Shown here piece by piece: positions 8,432-16,672 of a stretch of 23,819 bases of DNA. This DNA is from UBA4582 sp964228885. Its GTDB lineage: Bacteria; Pseudomonadota; Gammaproteobacteria; Pseudomonadales; Azotimanducaceae. The notes beneath the pieces are model-generated. The model was not told the origin of the DNA and made no database searches. It was given only the letters and a program-made list of their open reading frames with translations. The stretch lies in NCBI GenBank assembly GCA_964228885.1, contig CAXRCG010000188.1:1-23819 (forward strand), written 5' to 3'. Position 1 is the first letter of the stretch, and each line of letters starts with the position of its first letter. The translations under genes and the position numbers were made by a program.

Positions 8432-9541
8432 ATGAATCGAATGCTTGCCACAAAACTAACCGCGATGCTGGGTTGTCGGTATCCGATTCTTCAGACGGCG
8501 ATGGGTTGGGTTGCAACAGCAGACTTGGTTGCCAGCACCTCAAAAGCAGGGGCTTTCGGTTTCTTGGCGGCTGCCGTTATGCAACCGGAGGAGTGCGAAC
8601 GAGCAATATGTGATATTCGCGGACAAGGTGACGCACCTTTTGGCGTCAACCTGCACTCTTTCCAAGCTGGCGTCGATCAGATTATCGATTTATGTATAAA
8701 GTATGAAGTGGCTGCTATTTCGTATGGACGGGCGCCGTCGGCGAGCATGATAGAAAAGGTCAAAGCCAAGGGCATAAAATGTGTGCCCACTATTGGCGCG
8801 GCAAAACACGCAAAGAAAGCGGTCGATCTTGGTGCTGATATTTTGGTGTGTCAGGGGCAGGAAGGCGGCGGTCATACTGGAGAAACACCAACCTGGTTGC
8901 TGCTGTCCCAGGTATTGGATTTGGACTTAGGTGTACCTGTTGTTGCCTGTGGTGGATTCAAAGATGGAAGAGGGTTAGCTGCTGCTCTGACCTATGGGGC
9001 CGATGGCGTCGCCATGGGCACCCGTTTTTTGCTTTGTGCCGAAAGCCCGACGCCTGTGCCGACGAAAGAGGCCTACCTGGCCGCTGAAGTCACCAATATT
9101 CCCGTATCTACCAAGCTAGATGGTTTACCCCAGCGAATGGTAATGAACGAACAACTCGCTCGACTTGAGCGCTCCGGCAAAATCTCCATGCTGATTAGGG
9201 CATTGTTAAATGGTCTGCGCTTCAAAAAGCACATGAATACCTCGATGCGCGAGTTAATTGGTTCAGCCATTTCTATGGCGCGTACTACCGACATGACTTT
9301 GGGCCAGACCATGATGGCTGCGAATGCGCCGATGATTATTCAACAGGCGATGGTGCATGGTCACCCCGCCGAGGGTGTGCTGCCAAGTGGGCAAGTTGCG
9401 GGGCTGATAGGTGATCTGCCCCATTGTGAAACGCTCATAAACGAGATTGTTGCAGACGCATTGGTCTGTCTCGAGGGAACCAAAACATGGTCGACAAACA
9501 GCAGTGATGCTGACAACACAACCATAGCAGGAGGTGAGTGA
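8432..9541 (+). CDS. ipdC: IpdC-type flavoprotein (nitronate monooxygenase-like fold)
   Basis: A 369-aa FMN-binding TIM-barrel protein of the nitronate monooxygenase / 2-nitropropane dioxygenase superfamily. The N-terminus CRYPILQTAMGWVA, the middle LVCQGQEGGGHTGE and the phosphate-binding VVACGGFKDGRGLAAAL / GADGVAMGTRFL segments are diagnostic. In M. tuberculosis the homologue (Rv3553, IpdC) acts on CoA-bound HIP derivatives before ring D is opened; its exact reaction is less settled than its requirement. Next to ipdAB and echA20, this assignment is much stronger than true nitronate oxidation. A nearby in-frame ATG at 8441 is an alternative start; 8432 has only a weak AGGGAC upstream. The stop TGA overlaps the next ATG. 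Confidence 0.86.
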   Translation: MNRMLATKLTAMLGCRYPILQTAMGWVATADLVASTSKAGAFGFLAAAVMQPEECERAICDIRGQGDAPFGVNLHSFQAGVDQIIDLCIKYEVAAISYGRAPSASMIEKVKAKGIKCVPTIGAAKHAKKAVDLGADILVCQGQEGGGHTGETPTWLLLSQVLDLDLGVPVVACGGFKDGRGLAAALTYGADGVAMGTRFLLCAESPTPVPTKEAYLAAEVTNIPVSTKLDGLPQRMVMNEQLARLERSGKISMLIRALLNGLRFKKHMNTSMRELIGSAISMARTTDMTLGQTMMAANAPMIIQQAMVHGHPAEGVLPSGQVAGLIGDLPHCETLINEIVADALVCLEGTKTWSTNSSDADNTTIAGGE

Positions 9542-10299
9542 TGCCCTTTGAAGTTGAAATTAATGACAAGGTGGCGGAACTGGTTTTCGCTCATCCCCCG
9601 GTTAATGCTTTTACCGGCGCGATGTGGCTTGAACTGCCAGAAATCATTACATCCCTTGGTCAGCGTCCGGATCTGAGATGTATTTTGATTCGAGCGGAAG
9701 GCAGAGGGTTTTGTGCTGGTGTTGATATCAAAGAGTTGGCCGAGAACAGCAACGCGATTGTTGAGGTAAATAAAGGTAACTACCTAACCTACAAAGCGAT
9801 TCATGATTGTGAAATTCCGGTAGTGAGCGCGCCCCATGGTTTTGTTCTTGGTGGGGGTATTGGTGTCTGTGGCTCATCGGACGCGGTGATTGCCGCATCT
9901 AGCGCTTACTTTGCACTTCCGGAAATTGACCGCGGTGCAATGGGTGGCGCCTCACACATGCAGCGGATGTTTCCACATGCACGCGTTAGGGCTGCCTTCT
10001 TAACGGGGGGACAAATTAGCGCCGAACAGGCGTTCCAGTTAGGTGGTATTGAACAGGTTGTTGAAGCTGACAGGCACCTAGAGGTTGCGCGGCAATTCGC
10101 TGGTCTGATTGCCTCAAAGTCTAGGGACGCATTGCGTATCGCCAAAGAAGCGTTAAATGGTATCGAGGCTTTTGATGTGGACAAAAGTTATCGCTGGGAA
10201 CAAGGGTTTACTTTCGAGATGTATATGCACGAAGACAGTCAGTCGGCACGCGATGCATTCGTCGAAACCGGTTCGACAGCTAAGTTTGGGGACGACTAG
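9541..10299 (+). CDS. echA20: EchA20-type ring D hydrolase (crotonase family)
   Basis: A 252-aa crotonase. Known EchA20 hydrolyses ring D of the CoA-bound indane intermediate, giving COCHEA-CoA for IpdAB. The sequence agrees closely with my recollection of M. tuberculosis EchA20: HPPVNAFTGAMW near the N-terminus, ILIRAEGRGFCAGVDIKE (48-65), GFVLGGGIGVCGSSD (100-114), LPEIDRGAMGGASHM (126-140) and YRWEQGFTFE near the end. The residue matching Glu144 of ECH is Gly108, as in EchA20, while Glu129 in LPEID occupies the Glu164 position. ATG 9541 is chosen over GTG 9538 because AGGAGG (9529-9534) is 6 bases away. Its stop TAG overlaps the next GTG. Confidence 0.88.
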   Translation: MPFEVEINDKVAELVFAHPPVNAFTGAMWLELPEIITSLGQRPDLRCILIRAEGRGFCAGVDIKELAENSNAIVEVNKGNYLTYKAIHDCEIPVVSAPHGFVLGGGIGVCGSSDAVIAASSAYFALPEIDRGAMGGASHMQRMFPHARVRAAFLTGGQISAEQAFQLGGIEQVVEADRHLEVARQFAGLIASKSRDALRIAKEALNGIEAFDVDKSYRWEQGFTFEMYMHEDSQSARDAFVETGSTAKFGDD

Positions 10300-11465
10300 T
10301 GCAAATATCGTATACAGCCCAACAGCAGGTATTTCGCGAGCAAATCCGCGATTGGCTGTCGCGACATGTGCCATCGCAACGGCTGGCGTCTTTCGATACC
10401 GAAGAAGGTTTTGCTGCTCATCGAGACTGGGAGCGAGTGCTGCACCAGGGTAACTACGGCATGGTTACTTGGCCAAAACAGTTTGGTGGTCGCGGCTGCG
10501 ATCTGATTGAGTGGTTGATTTTCGAAGAGGAATACTACGCGGCTGATGCGCCAGGCAGAGTTAGCCAGAACGGTATATTTCTGTTGGGCCCGACGCTGAT
10601 GGAATACGGTACCGAGGAACAAAAAGCTAGATATCTACCAGCGATGGCCTCAGGTGATGAAATCTGGGCACAAGCATGGTCTGAACCTGGTGCTGGATCA
10701 GACATGGCGGCTATTCGCTGTCGCGCAGATCGTGATGCTAATAGTAATCATTATGTCATTAATGGTCAGAAGATCTGGTCTTCGAGAGCCGTATACGCTG
10801 ACATGTGTTTTGGCCTATTCCGTACTAATCAGGATGCCGAGAAGCCCCACCAGGGATTGTCGATGATACTGCTCCCTCTCTCGAGCCCAGGTGTCAATAT
10901 TAGGCCGATCCGTCAACTCGATGGTGACCCGGGGTTTGCTGAAATCTTTTTCGATGATGTTCGCGTCCCGGCGCAGAACCTGCTTGGTCCGGAACATCAG
11001 GGCTGGCGGGTTGCTATGGCGACCGCGGGTTTTGAGCGGGGTTTGATGTTGCGATCACCAGCACGTTTTCAAAAAACAGCGGCAAGACTGCTTGAGTTGT
11101 TGGGTATTAAAGGAGACGGGGTGTCTTCGGCGACAAGGGCGGCGGTAGTGCAGTCTTGGATGGACAGCGAAGCATACGCCTACGCTACTTATGAAACAGC
11201 GAGTAAGTTAATGAGCGGGGAGCAGGTGGGTGCAGAAGCCAGCTGTAACAAAATCTTCTGGTCCGAACTAGATCGCCAAATGCATCGTGCGGCCGTCAGC
11301 CTTTGTGGTGCTGTCGCTGAATTAGAAACGAATCTTGATGGCGCAATAGATGGCGTCCGTTGGTTAGACGGTTATATGTTTTCGCTGGCAGGCCCTATTT
11401 ATGCTGGAGCCAATGAGATTCAGCGAAACATCATCAGTGAAAGGTTGCTGGGGTTACCACGATGA
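10299..11465 (+). CDS. ipdE1: Acyl-CoA dehydrogenase, large subunit of an IpdE1/IpdE2-type heteromer
   Basis: A 388-aa acyl-CoA dehydrogenase with the FAD-binding middle domain (AWSEPGAGSDMA, 126-137; GQKIWSSRA, 156-164) and a C-terminal helical domain ending in AGANEIQRNIISERLLGLPR. At the usual MCAD base position (YEG) this protein has Ala. An alternative base, Glu246 in GFERGLM, aligns with the isovaleryl-CoA dehydrogenase-type site and with the Glu247 I recall for FadE29. Together with the next, shorter subunit it fits the alpha2beta2 dehydrogenases of steroid degraders, most likely IpdE1-IpdE2 acting on 5-OH-HIC-CoA. The start GTG overlaps the echA20 stop; the stop overlaps the partner as ATGA. 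It could instead be a FadE30 or FadE32-type subunit; the symbol is provisional. Confidence 0.8.
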   Translation: MQISYTAQQQVFREQIRDWLSRHVPSQRLASFDTEEGFAAHRDWERVLHQGNYGMVTWPKQFGGRGCDLIEWLIFEEEYYAADAPGRVSQNGIFLLGPTLMEYGTEEQKARYLPAMASGDEIWAQAWSEPGAGSDMAAIRCRADRDANSNHYVINGQKIWSSRAVYADMCFGLFRTNQDAEKPHQGLSMILLPLSSPGVNIRPIRQLDGDPGFAEIFFDDVRVPAQNLLGPEHQGWRVAMATAGFERGLMLRSPARFQKTAARLLELLGIKGDGVSSATRAAVVQSWMDSEAYAYATYETASKLMSGEQVGAEASCNKIFWSELDRQMHRAAVSLCGAVAELETNLDGAIDGVRWLDGYMFSLAGPIYAGANEIQRNIISERLLGLPR

Positions 11466-12463
11466 ATGCCGCTTTTTCCGAAGACGTATTGGCACTGCGT
11501 GACGGCGCCGCTGCATTTCTTGATCAGAAAAACAACATTGAAAGATTGCGCCGCGATGGGGATGCCCCCACGAGTCTTTGGTTGGAATTAGCCGCGGTGG
11601 GTTTATTAGGTGTTACAGCGGCTGAAACCCTGGGAGGGCTTGGCCAACGTGTTTGCGATGCGCTGCCGATTTGCGAGGAGTTTGGATACAGTAACTTACC
11701 CGAACCGGCTGGTGAAACCGTCTGTATCATCATTCCATTGTTATCACGGACGCTCGCGGCGGGCGATGATCGCATCGCTAGGCTGGTTAAGGGCACTCAT
11801 CGAATTGTGACTGCATACGAGGGCAATCAAACGATTTTGGCGGCAGATGGCAGTGATGAAATACTGAGAATTTCTCCTGAGTTAGTCGCGCTGTATAAAA
11901 CAACTTCCGTGTCTTTGCAGCCTCTCAATAGCGTTGATCCCTGGCGCAAACTGAATCGTGTAAATGCGTGGTCAGCGCCGGAACAGATCCTCGCACAAGG
12001 CGAGGATGCGCATGCGCTATATACATTCTGCTATGACATGGGTGCTACTGAGACGGCCGCGGAACTGTGTGGGCTCGCTAAGCGCATGATTGAACTGGCG
12101 ACGACTTATGCTTCGAAACGAGAACAGTTCGGGCAGGCCATCGGTCGGTTTCAGGCAGTCAAACATCTACTCGCCAATGCTTTAACAAAACTGACTTTCG
12201 CGCGACCTGTCGTTCACCGCGCCGGTGCACTAATGATGGCAGACAATGCCGATCGATCGCTGGTGGCAGCGCATGCAAAAATTGCTGCTAGCGATGCGGC
12301 GGTTCTGGCTGGCGAAACCGCGATCCAGGTTTTTGGTGGTATGGGATACACCTATGAAGCCGAGCTACATTATTTTATGAAGAGAGCTTGGGCCCTCGCT
12401 GGTGTATGGGGTTCACGCGAGGACCATCTAAAGACGATTGAACAATCAATCTTGGCTGCCTGA
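11462..12463 (+). CDS. ipdE2: Acyl-CoA dehydrogenase, small subunit of an IpdE1/IpdE2-type heteromer
   Basis: A 333-aa acyl-CoA dehydrogenase relative with a shortened, diverged middle domain: the FAD-contact motif SEPxAGSD of the partner is absent. The C-terminal domain is intact, with YASKREQFGQAIGRFQAVKH (residue 216 onward) and ETAIQVFGGMGYTYEAELH. This split, with substrate and FAD contacts shared between unequal subunits, is the known plan of heterotetrameric ACADs in actinobacterial and proteobacterial steroid clusters. It overlaps the large subunit by ATGA, as expected for stoichiometric production. By itself it is unlikely to be active. The gene symbol rests on context and length and is provisional. 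Confidence 0.8.
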   Translation: MNAAFSEDVLALRDGAAAFLDQKNNIERLRRDGDAPTSLWLELAAVGLLGVTAAETLGGLGQRVCDALPICEEFGYSNLPEPAGETVCIIIPLLSRTLAAGDDRIARLVKGTHRIVTAYEGNQTILAADGSDEILRISPELVALYKTTSVSLQPLNSVDPWRKLNRVNAWSAPEQILAQGEDAHALYTFCYDMGATETAAELCGLAKRMIELATTYASKREQFGQAIGRFQAVKHLLANALTKLTFARPVVHRAGALMMADNADRSLVAAHAKIAASDAAVLAGETAIQVFGGMGYTYEAELHYFMKRAWALAGVWGSREDHLKTIEQSILAA

Positions 12464-12500
12464 TTTTTCAGGAAACTGAAACTTGAAAAGGAGAGAAAAA

Positions 12501-13652
12501 ATGGCTGAAGCTTATATCGTAGACGCACTGCGTACCCCGACGGGTAGGCGCAAAGGTGGTCTCTCAGAATTGCATCCTGCTGATCTGGGCGGTCATGTCT
12601 TGAAAGAACTGGTCAACAGAAATGATATCCCGGGTGACGACTATGAAGATGTCATTTTCGGGAGTGTCGATACGATCGGTCCGCTGGCGGGTGATATTGC
12701 CCGAACTTGCTGGCTGGCTGCCGGTCTCCCGTTGCATGTACCCGGTGTCACCATTGATCGACAATGCGGCTCTTCGCAACAGTCGGTGCATTTTGCCGCT
12801 CAAGCCGTCTTAAGTGGAACAGCTGACGTGGTAGTGGCGGGCGGTGTCCAGACGATGACACAAATACCGATTTCCGCGGCCATGTTGGCTGGTCAGGCTT
12901 ACGGGTTTGGTGATCCATTTACGGGCTCGACCGGTTGGGTTGAGCGTTTCGGTGACGGTCTGGTCACGCAGTTCAATTCGGCAGAGATGATCGCAGAAAA
13001 ATGGGGTTTGTCACGTCAAGACCTCGAGGAATATGCATTCACATCGAACGCGCGTGCTTTTCGAGCGATAGATGAGGGTCGGTTTGATCGCGAGATAACG
13101 CCTATTGCAGGCGTCAAAATGGACGAGACGCCAAGACGGGGCACTACGCTGGAAGCAATGGCAGAATTAAATCCAATTCAGGAAGGAGGCAGCATAACCG
13201 CAGCCGTGTCTAGCCAGACGTGTGATGCTGCATCAGCCTTGCTGATTTGTTCTGAAGATGCCGTTAAACGCTATAACCTAACACCCCGAGCACGCATCCA
13301 TCATATCAGTGTACTTGCGGATGACCCTATCTGGATGCTGACGGCACCCATTCCGGCGACGAAACGTGCGATGGAAAAAACAGGTATGTCGATGGATGAC
13401 ATTGACCTTGTCGAAATTAACGAGGCGTTTGCTCCAGTTGTTATGGCTTGGTTGGCAGAGACCGGCTACGACCACGAGAAAACCAACGTTAATGGTGGTG
13501 CTATAGCACTTGGTCATCCACTTGGAGCCACTGGTACTAAATTAATGACCACCTTGCTTCATGAGCTCGAGCGAACTGGCGGACGCTGGGGCTTACAAAC
13601 CATGTGCGAGGGCGGTGGTCAGGCGAATGTCACTATCATCGAACGGTTATAA
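12501..13652 (+). CDS. fadA6: FadA6-type acyl-CoA thiolase
   Basis: A thiolase of 383 aa with a full active site: Cys89 in DRQCGSSQQ (acyl acceptor), NEAF (308-311), His339 in GGAIALGHPLGATG and Cys369 in MCEGGGQAN. In ring C/D catabolism FadA6 cleaves a beta-ketoacyl-CoA formed after IpdAB (MOODA-CoA route), releasing acetyl-CoA. The reading frame is open from a TTG at 12483, but the ATG at 12501 is preceded by AAGGAGAG (12488-12495) and is the better start. The family resemblance is to acetyl-CoA C-acetyltransferases in general; the FadA6 label rests on the ipd neighbours. Only 2 bases separate it from the next ATG. Confidence 0.85.
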   Translation: MAEAYIVDALRTPTGRRKGGLSELHPADLGGHVLKELVNRNDIPGDDYEDVIFGSVDTIGPLAGDIARTCWLAAGLPLHVPGVTIDRQCGSSQQSVHFAAQAVLSGTADVVVAGGVQTMTQIPISAAMLAGQAYGFGDPFTGSTGWVERFGDGLVTQFNSAEMIAEKWGLSRQDLEEYAFTSNARAFRAIDEGRFDREITPIAGVKMDETPRRGTTLEAMAELNPIQEGGSITAAVSSQTCDAASALLICSEDAVKRYNLTPRARIHHISVLADDPIWMLTAPIPATKRAMEKTGMSMDDIDLVEINEAFAPVVMAWLAETGYDHEKTNVNGGAIALGHPLGATGTKLMTTLLHELERTGGRWGLQTMCEGGGQANVTIIERL

Positions 13653-13654
13653 CG

Positions 13655-14536
13655 ATGGGTAATTTGTGTGCAAGTCGAACAGCCATAGTCACTGGCGCCG
13701 GTGGCGGCCTTGGGAAGAGTTATGCAAAGGCGTTGGCGGAGGCGGGTGCTAATGTTGTTGTCAATGACATTAACCCGGAGACAGCTAGCGCGACTGTAAG
13801 AGAAATTACCGAACAGGGTGGACGTGCTTCGGCAGATCATTCCGACATTACAGACCATGTTGAGGCTGGCAAGATCTTTAGTCATGCGCTGCAGCAGTAT
13901 GGTGATGTGAATGTCATTGTTAACAATGCAGGTGTGTGTCGAGACAGGATGTTCGCAAGCCTCAATCCAGAAGAATGGGACATGGTCATGGCTGTGCATC
14001 TAAAGGGCCACTATTGTCTCGCTAACCATGCAGCGAAGTATTGGCGCCATCAATTTAAAGAAGGCGCTCCGGTGAGCGCTCGTATCATTAATACCAGTTC
14101 CGGTGCCGGTCTGTTAGGTTCTGTTGGGCAGTCGAATTATGCCGCAGCTAAAGGCGGTATTCTCAGTTTAACGTTGGTGCAAGCGGCTGAGTTACAGCGT
14201 TATGGTGTGACCGCAAATGCGCTTGCTCCACAGGCGCGAACAGGTATGACCGAAGATGTATTCGCTGACATGATGAAGATTCCTGAAGACGGTAGTTTTG
14301 ATCGATTTGCGCCTGAAAATGTTGCCCCTCTGGTTGTCTGGTTGGCTAGCGAATCGTCTCAAAGCGTCACCGGGCAATGTTTTGAAATTTTTGGCGGGAA
14401 ACTTTCTCTTGCCGAAGGCTGGAGCAGCGGTCCAGAAATTGACAAGGAATCCAAGTGGCAGGTTGATGAACTCGGTGATGCTGTCGCAGATCTGCTGGCT
14501 CAACGCAAGCCGGCACAACCCGTTTACGGTAGTTAG
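13655..14536 (+). CDS. SDR oxidoreductase, Rv3548c / MFE-2-like
   Basis: A 293-aa short-chain dehydrogenase like the N-terminal 3-hydroxyacyl-CoA dehydrogenase domain of peroxisomal multifunctional enzyme 2. TGAGGGLG (13-20) binds the cofactor, NND-type Asp38 suggests NAD preference, NNAG is at 90-93, and Ser149, Tyr162 and Lys166 form the catalytic set. It is longer than the common 250 aa because of a C-terminal extension rich in charged residues. The frame is open upstream to 13604 inside the thiolase gene, but ATG 13655 starts 2 bases after the thiolase stop and just before the Rossmann strand, so I use it. There is no good Shine-Dalgarno sequence, so coupling is likely. It resembles Rv3548c of the M. 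tuberculosis KstR2 region; it probably oxidises a 3-hydroxyacyl-CoA of the ring C/D route, but the substrate is not known. Confidence 0.8.
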   Translation: MGNLCASRTAIVTGAGGGLGKSYAKALAEAGANVVVNDINPETASATVREITEQGGRASADHSDITDHVEAGKIFSHALQQYGDVNVIVNNAGVCRDRMFASLNPEEWDMVMAVHLKGHYCLANHAAKYWRHQFKEGAPVSARIINTSSGAGLLGSVGQSNYAAAKGGILSLTLVQAAELQRYGVTANALAPQARTGMTEDVFADMMKIPEDGSFDRFAPENVAPLVVWLASESSQSVTGQCFEIFGGKLSLAEGWSSGPEIDKESKWQVDELGDAVADLLAQRKPAQPVYGS

Positions 14537-14545
14537 GAGATTACG

Positions 14546-15343
14546 ATGTCTTTATCAAATACTTCATTATCGAATCCACCGGCTTATGTCGAGGGTCACG
14601 ACCTTTTAAAAGGTAAGCGGGTCATCATCACCGCCGCGGCAGGAACAGGTATTGGATATGCGGCAGCAAAACGTTGTGCTGAAGAAGGGGCGACTATTCT
14701 TATCTCTGATATTCATGAAGGTCGGTTGGCCGATGCTGCAAGCCGAATTAAAAATGAAACAGGCGCCACAGCTGAAGCTTGTCTTTGCAACGTGACCAAC
14801 CAAGCCGATGTAGATCAACTTTTCGCTTTCGCAGTGGAAACGATCGGCACGCCAGACGTCGTAATCAACAATGCAGGGCTTGGTGGTACCGCGGATCTGA
14901 TCGAAATGACTGACGATCAATGGCAAGTCGTACTGGATGTCACTCTTAACGGAACTTTCAGAATGACCAGAGCAGCAATGCAGGTCATGAAGGGGAAGGG
15001 TGGTGTCATTGTTAATAACGCCTCTGTACTTGGTTGGCGGGCACAAAAAGGCCAGGCCCACTATGCCGCTGCCAAAGCTGGCGTGATGGCGTTGACTCGT
15101 TGTGCGGGAATGGAAGGCGCTGAAATTGGCATTCGTGTTAATGCGGTGGCACCGAGTCTTGCTATGCATCCTTTTCTCGCGAAGGTGACAACGGAGGCAT
15201 TGTTAGCCGAGCTGACATCGAAAGAGGCCTATGGTCGAGCCGCCGAAGTTTGGGAGGTGGCAAATGTCATGGTTTTTCTCGCGTCAGGTTACTCAAGCTA
15301 TATGACAGGTGAGACAGTCTCCGTCTCAAGCCAACGGGGCTAA
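14546..15343 (+). CDS. ipdF: IpdF-type steroid indane oxidoreductase (SDR)
   Basis: A 265-aa SDR that matches my recollection of Rv3559c (IpdF) closely, including GHDLLKGKRVIITAAAGTGI (17-36), NNAGLGG (108-114), EMTDDQW, and the block NNASVLGWRAQKGQAHYAAA (157-176). The glycine motif is the unusual TAAAGTGIG rather than TGxxxGIG, as in IpdF. Ser160, Tyr173 and Lys177 are in the expected spacing. The C-terminus ends in GETVSVSSQRG. IpdF is required for HIP degradation and interconverts the 5-hydroxy and 5-oxo forms of the indane intermediates. AGGAG precedes the ATG, and only 9 bases separate it from the previous SDR. Confidence 0.86.
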   Translation: MSLSNTSLSNPPAYVEGHDLLKGKRVIITAAAGTGIGYAAAKRCAEEGATILISDIHEGRLADAASRIKNETGATAEACLCNVTNQADVDQLFAFAVETIGTPDVVINNAGLGGTADLIEMTDDQWQVVLDVTLNGTFRMTRAAMQVMKGKGGVIVNNASVLGWRAQKGQAHYAAAKAGVMALTRCAGMEGAEIGIRVNAVAPSLAMHPFLAKVTTEALLAELTSKEAYGRAAEVWEVANVMVFLASGYSSYMTGETVSVSSQRG

Positions 15344-15354
15344 GGGGATATTGT

Positions 15355-15807
15355 ATGGGCATCGAGGTCTCTTACAAAAACCTGCATTCCTCAGAGGGAA
15401 CAGATCTTGGTGCCACTGATTGGATGGAGATTGATCAGACCCGCGTCAATGGTTTTGCCGACGCGACCGATGACTATCAATGGATTCACGTTGATCCCGA
15501 AAAAGCACTGAATGGTCCGTTTGGCACAACGATCGCTCATGGATACTTAACGTTAGCGCTGGTCAACAAGTTTCTCCCGCAGCTAATTACTGTGACAGAT
15601 ATCTCTATGGGAGTGAATTACGGTTGCAACCGTGTTCGATTCCCATCACCCGTAAAAGTGGGTGCGAGGATTAGAGGGAGAGGGGAAGTGATCGCTGTTG
15701 AAGAGGTGACAGGGGGCAAACAGGTTGTCGTGCGAATTACGGTAGAAATTGAAAGTAATAGTCGTCCAGCTTGTGTGGTCGATACGATCAGCCGTTTTTA
15801 TCCGTAG
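15355..15807 (+). CDS. MaoC-like (R)-specific enoyl-CoA hydratase, HtdZ (Rv0130) type
   Basis: A 150-aa single hot-dog protein. The hydratase-2 motif is complete: FADATDDYQWIHVDPEKA (34-51) gives Asp40 and His45, the same numbering I recall for the catalytic pair in Rv0130, followed by GPFGTTIAHGYLTLAL. It should hydrate trans-2-enoyl-CoA to (R)-3-hydroxyacyl-CoA. As a single-domain protein it would work as a homodimer. An (R)-specific product would suit the MFE-2-like SDR two genes upstream, which belongs to the (R)-3-hydroxyacyl-CoA dehydrogenase type. Its exact step is not known. AGGGGAT stands before the ATG. The 40 bases after its stop are C-rich and have no evident function. Confidence 0.85.
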   Translation: MGIEVSYKNLHSSEGTDLGATDWMEIDQTRVNGFADATDDYQWIHVDPEKALNGPFGTTIAHGYLTLALVNKFLPQLITVTDISMGVNYGCNRVRFPSPVKVGARIRGRGEVIAVEEVTGGKQVVVRITVEIESNSRPACVVDTISRFYP

Positions 15808-15847
15808 CATGCATTCGCCACTCTCCCCTCGCCAGAAAGGTATCTAG

Positions 15848-16603
15848 ATGAAAGAGCTAGCAGGTAAAGTCGCGATTGTCACAGGCGCGGGTCAGGGGGT
15901 TGGTCAGGGTATTGCCTTCGCCTTAGCAGCCGCTGGCGTTAGCGTTGTTGTAGCCGGGCGAACCGAGGCAAAGCTGTCTGAAACCGTAGAGGTGATCGAG
16001 TCGCGCGGTGGCAGTGCTATCGCTGTTACCTGTAACGTCAAGAATCCTGACGATGTTGAGCGTCTGGTGTGCGCATGCGTCAAACAATTTGGCGGGCTCA
16101 ACATCTTGGTCAACAATGCTCAGGAGGTACCTATTGGCTTGTTGCAGCAAGTAACTGATAAGGCCTTCACGGCTGGATTTGAATCGGGGCCTCTGGCTAC
16201 ACTGCGGTTAATGAAGCAAGCCTATCCCCATTTATTGGGTGATGGCTGCATTATTAATCTCGCCAGTACTGCGGCAAAACGCTGGGACATGTCCGGTTAC
16301 GGTGCTTATGCTGCAGTGAAGGAATCAATCCGGTCGCTGACGCGTGCGGCTGCGTGTGAATGGGGTCCTGAAGGTATTCGAGCGAACGTCATACTTCCTC
16401 ACGCGAAATCGCCGGGTCTTGCTGGTTGGATGGAGCAAAACCCAACCGAAGCTGCCGCATTTCAAGCATCCATTCCCCAGCGGCGCGTGGGTGAATGCGA
16501 GGAAGACATTGGTCGGTTTGTCGTTCAGCTCTGCAGCGAAGGCTCAAGCTATATCAATGGGCAGACAATTGCCGTCGATGGCGGTCAGGCATATCTCGGT
16601 TAG
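15848..16603 (+). CDS. SDR oxidoreductase, unassigned substrate
   Basis: A 251-aa classical SDR. TGAGQGVG (12-19) binds the cofactor, and AGRTE after beta-2 (Arg38) suggests NADP preference. The usual NNAG is changed to NNAQ (89-92). The catalytic Tyr154 and Lys158 are clear (YAAVK); the serine position is Ser140 or Thr141, because the loop is one residue off the usual spacing. It ends with the standard INGQTIAVDGGQAYLG. In position and size it could correspond to Rv3549c, but I am not sure of that. AGAAAGG lies 7 bases before the ATG. It is followed directly by the mini-ORF that itself looks like the start of an SDR. Confidence 0.78.
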   Translation: MKELAGKVAIVTGAGQGVGQGIAFALAAAGVSVVVAGRTEAKLSETVEVIESRGGSAIAVTCNVKNPDDVERLVCACVKQFGGLNILVNNAQEVPIGLLQQVTDKAFTAGFESGPLATLRLMKQAYPHLLGDGCIINLASTAAKRWDMSGYGAYAAVKESIRSLTRAAACEWGPEGIRANVILPHAKSPGLAGWMEQNPTEAAAFQASIPQRRVGECEEDIGRFVVQLCSEGSSYINGQTIAVDGGQAYLG

Positions 16604-16612
16604 GAGGACAAA

Positions 16613-16672
16613 ATGAATGCTTTTATTAATTTAACCTTGCGACGGGTCTTCATTACTGGCGGTGCAAAATGA
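16613..16672 (+). CDS. 19-codon mini-ORF: leader peptide or SDR gene remnant
   Basis: An AGGAGG (16602-16607) placed just right before ATG 16613 drives a 19-residue ORF, MNAFINLTLRRVFITGGAK. Its TGA overlaps the start of the transporter gene as ATGA. RRVFITGGA looks like the first beta strand and TGGA turn of an SDR, so this may be all that is left of a deleted SDR gene. Alternatively it is a short leader whose translation delivers ribosomes to the transporter, which has no good ribosome site of its own. An 11-base direct repeat (CAAAATGAATG, 16609-16619 and 16665-16675) covers both start codons, consistent with a past insertion or deletion event. Confidence 0.45.
   Translation: MNAFINLTLRRVFITGGAK

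Noticed and set aside
13604..13654. Upstream extension of the SDR reading frame into the thiolase gene
   Set aside because: The 17 extra residues overlap conserved thiolase coding sequence and do not resemble an SDR N-terminus; ATG 13655 sits just before the Rossmann strand.
14606..15169. 187-aa minus-strand open frame opposite ipdF
   Set aside because: No recognisable motifs, odd composition rich in Cys, His and Ser, and fully inside a well-supported plus-strand gene.
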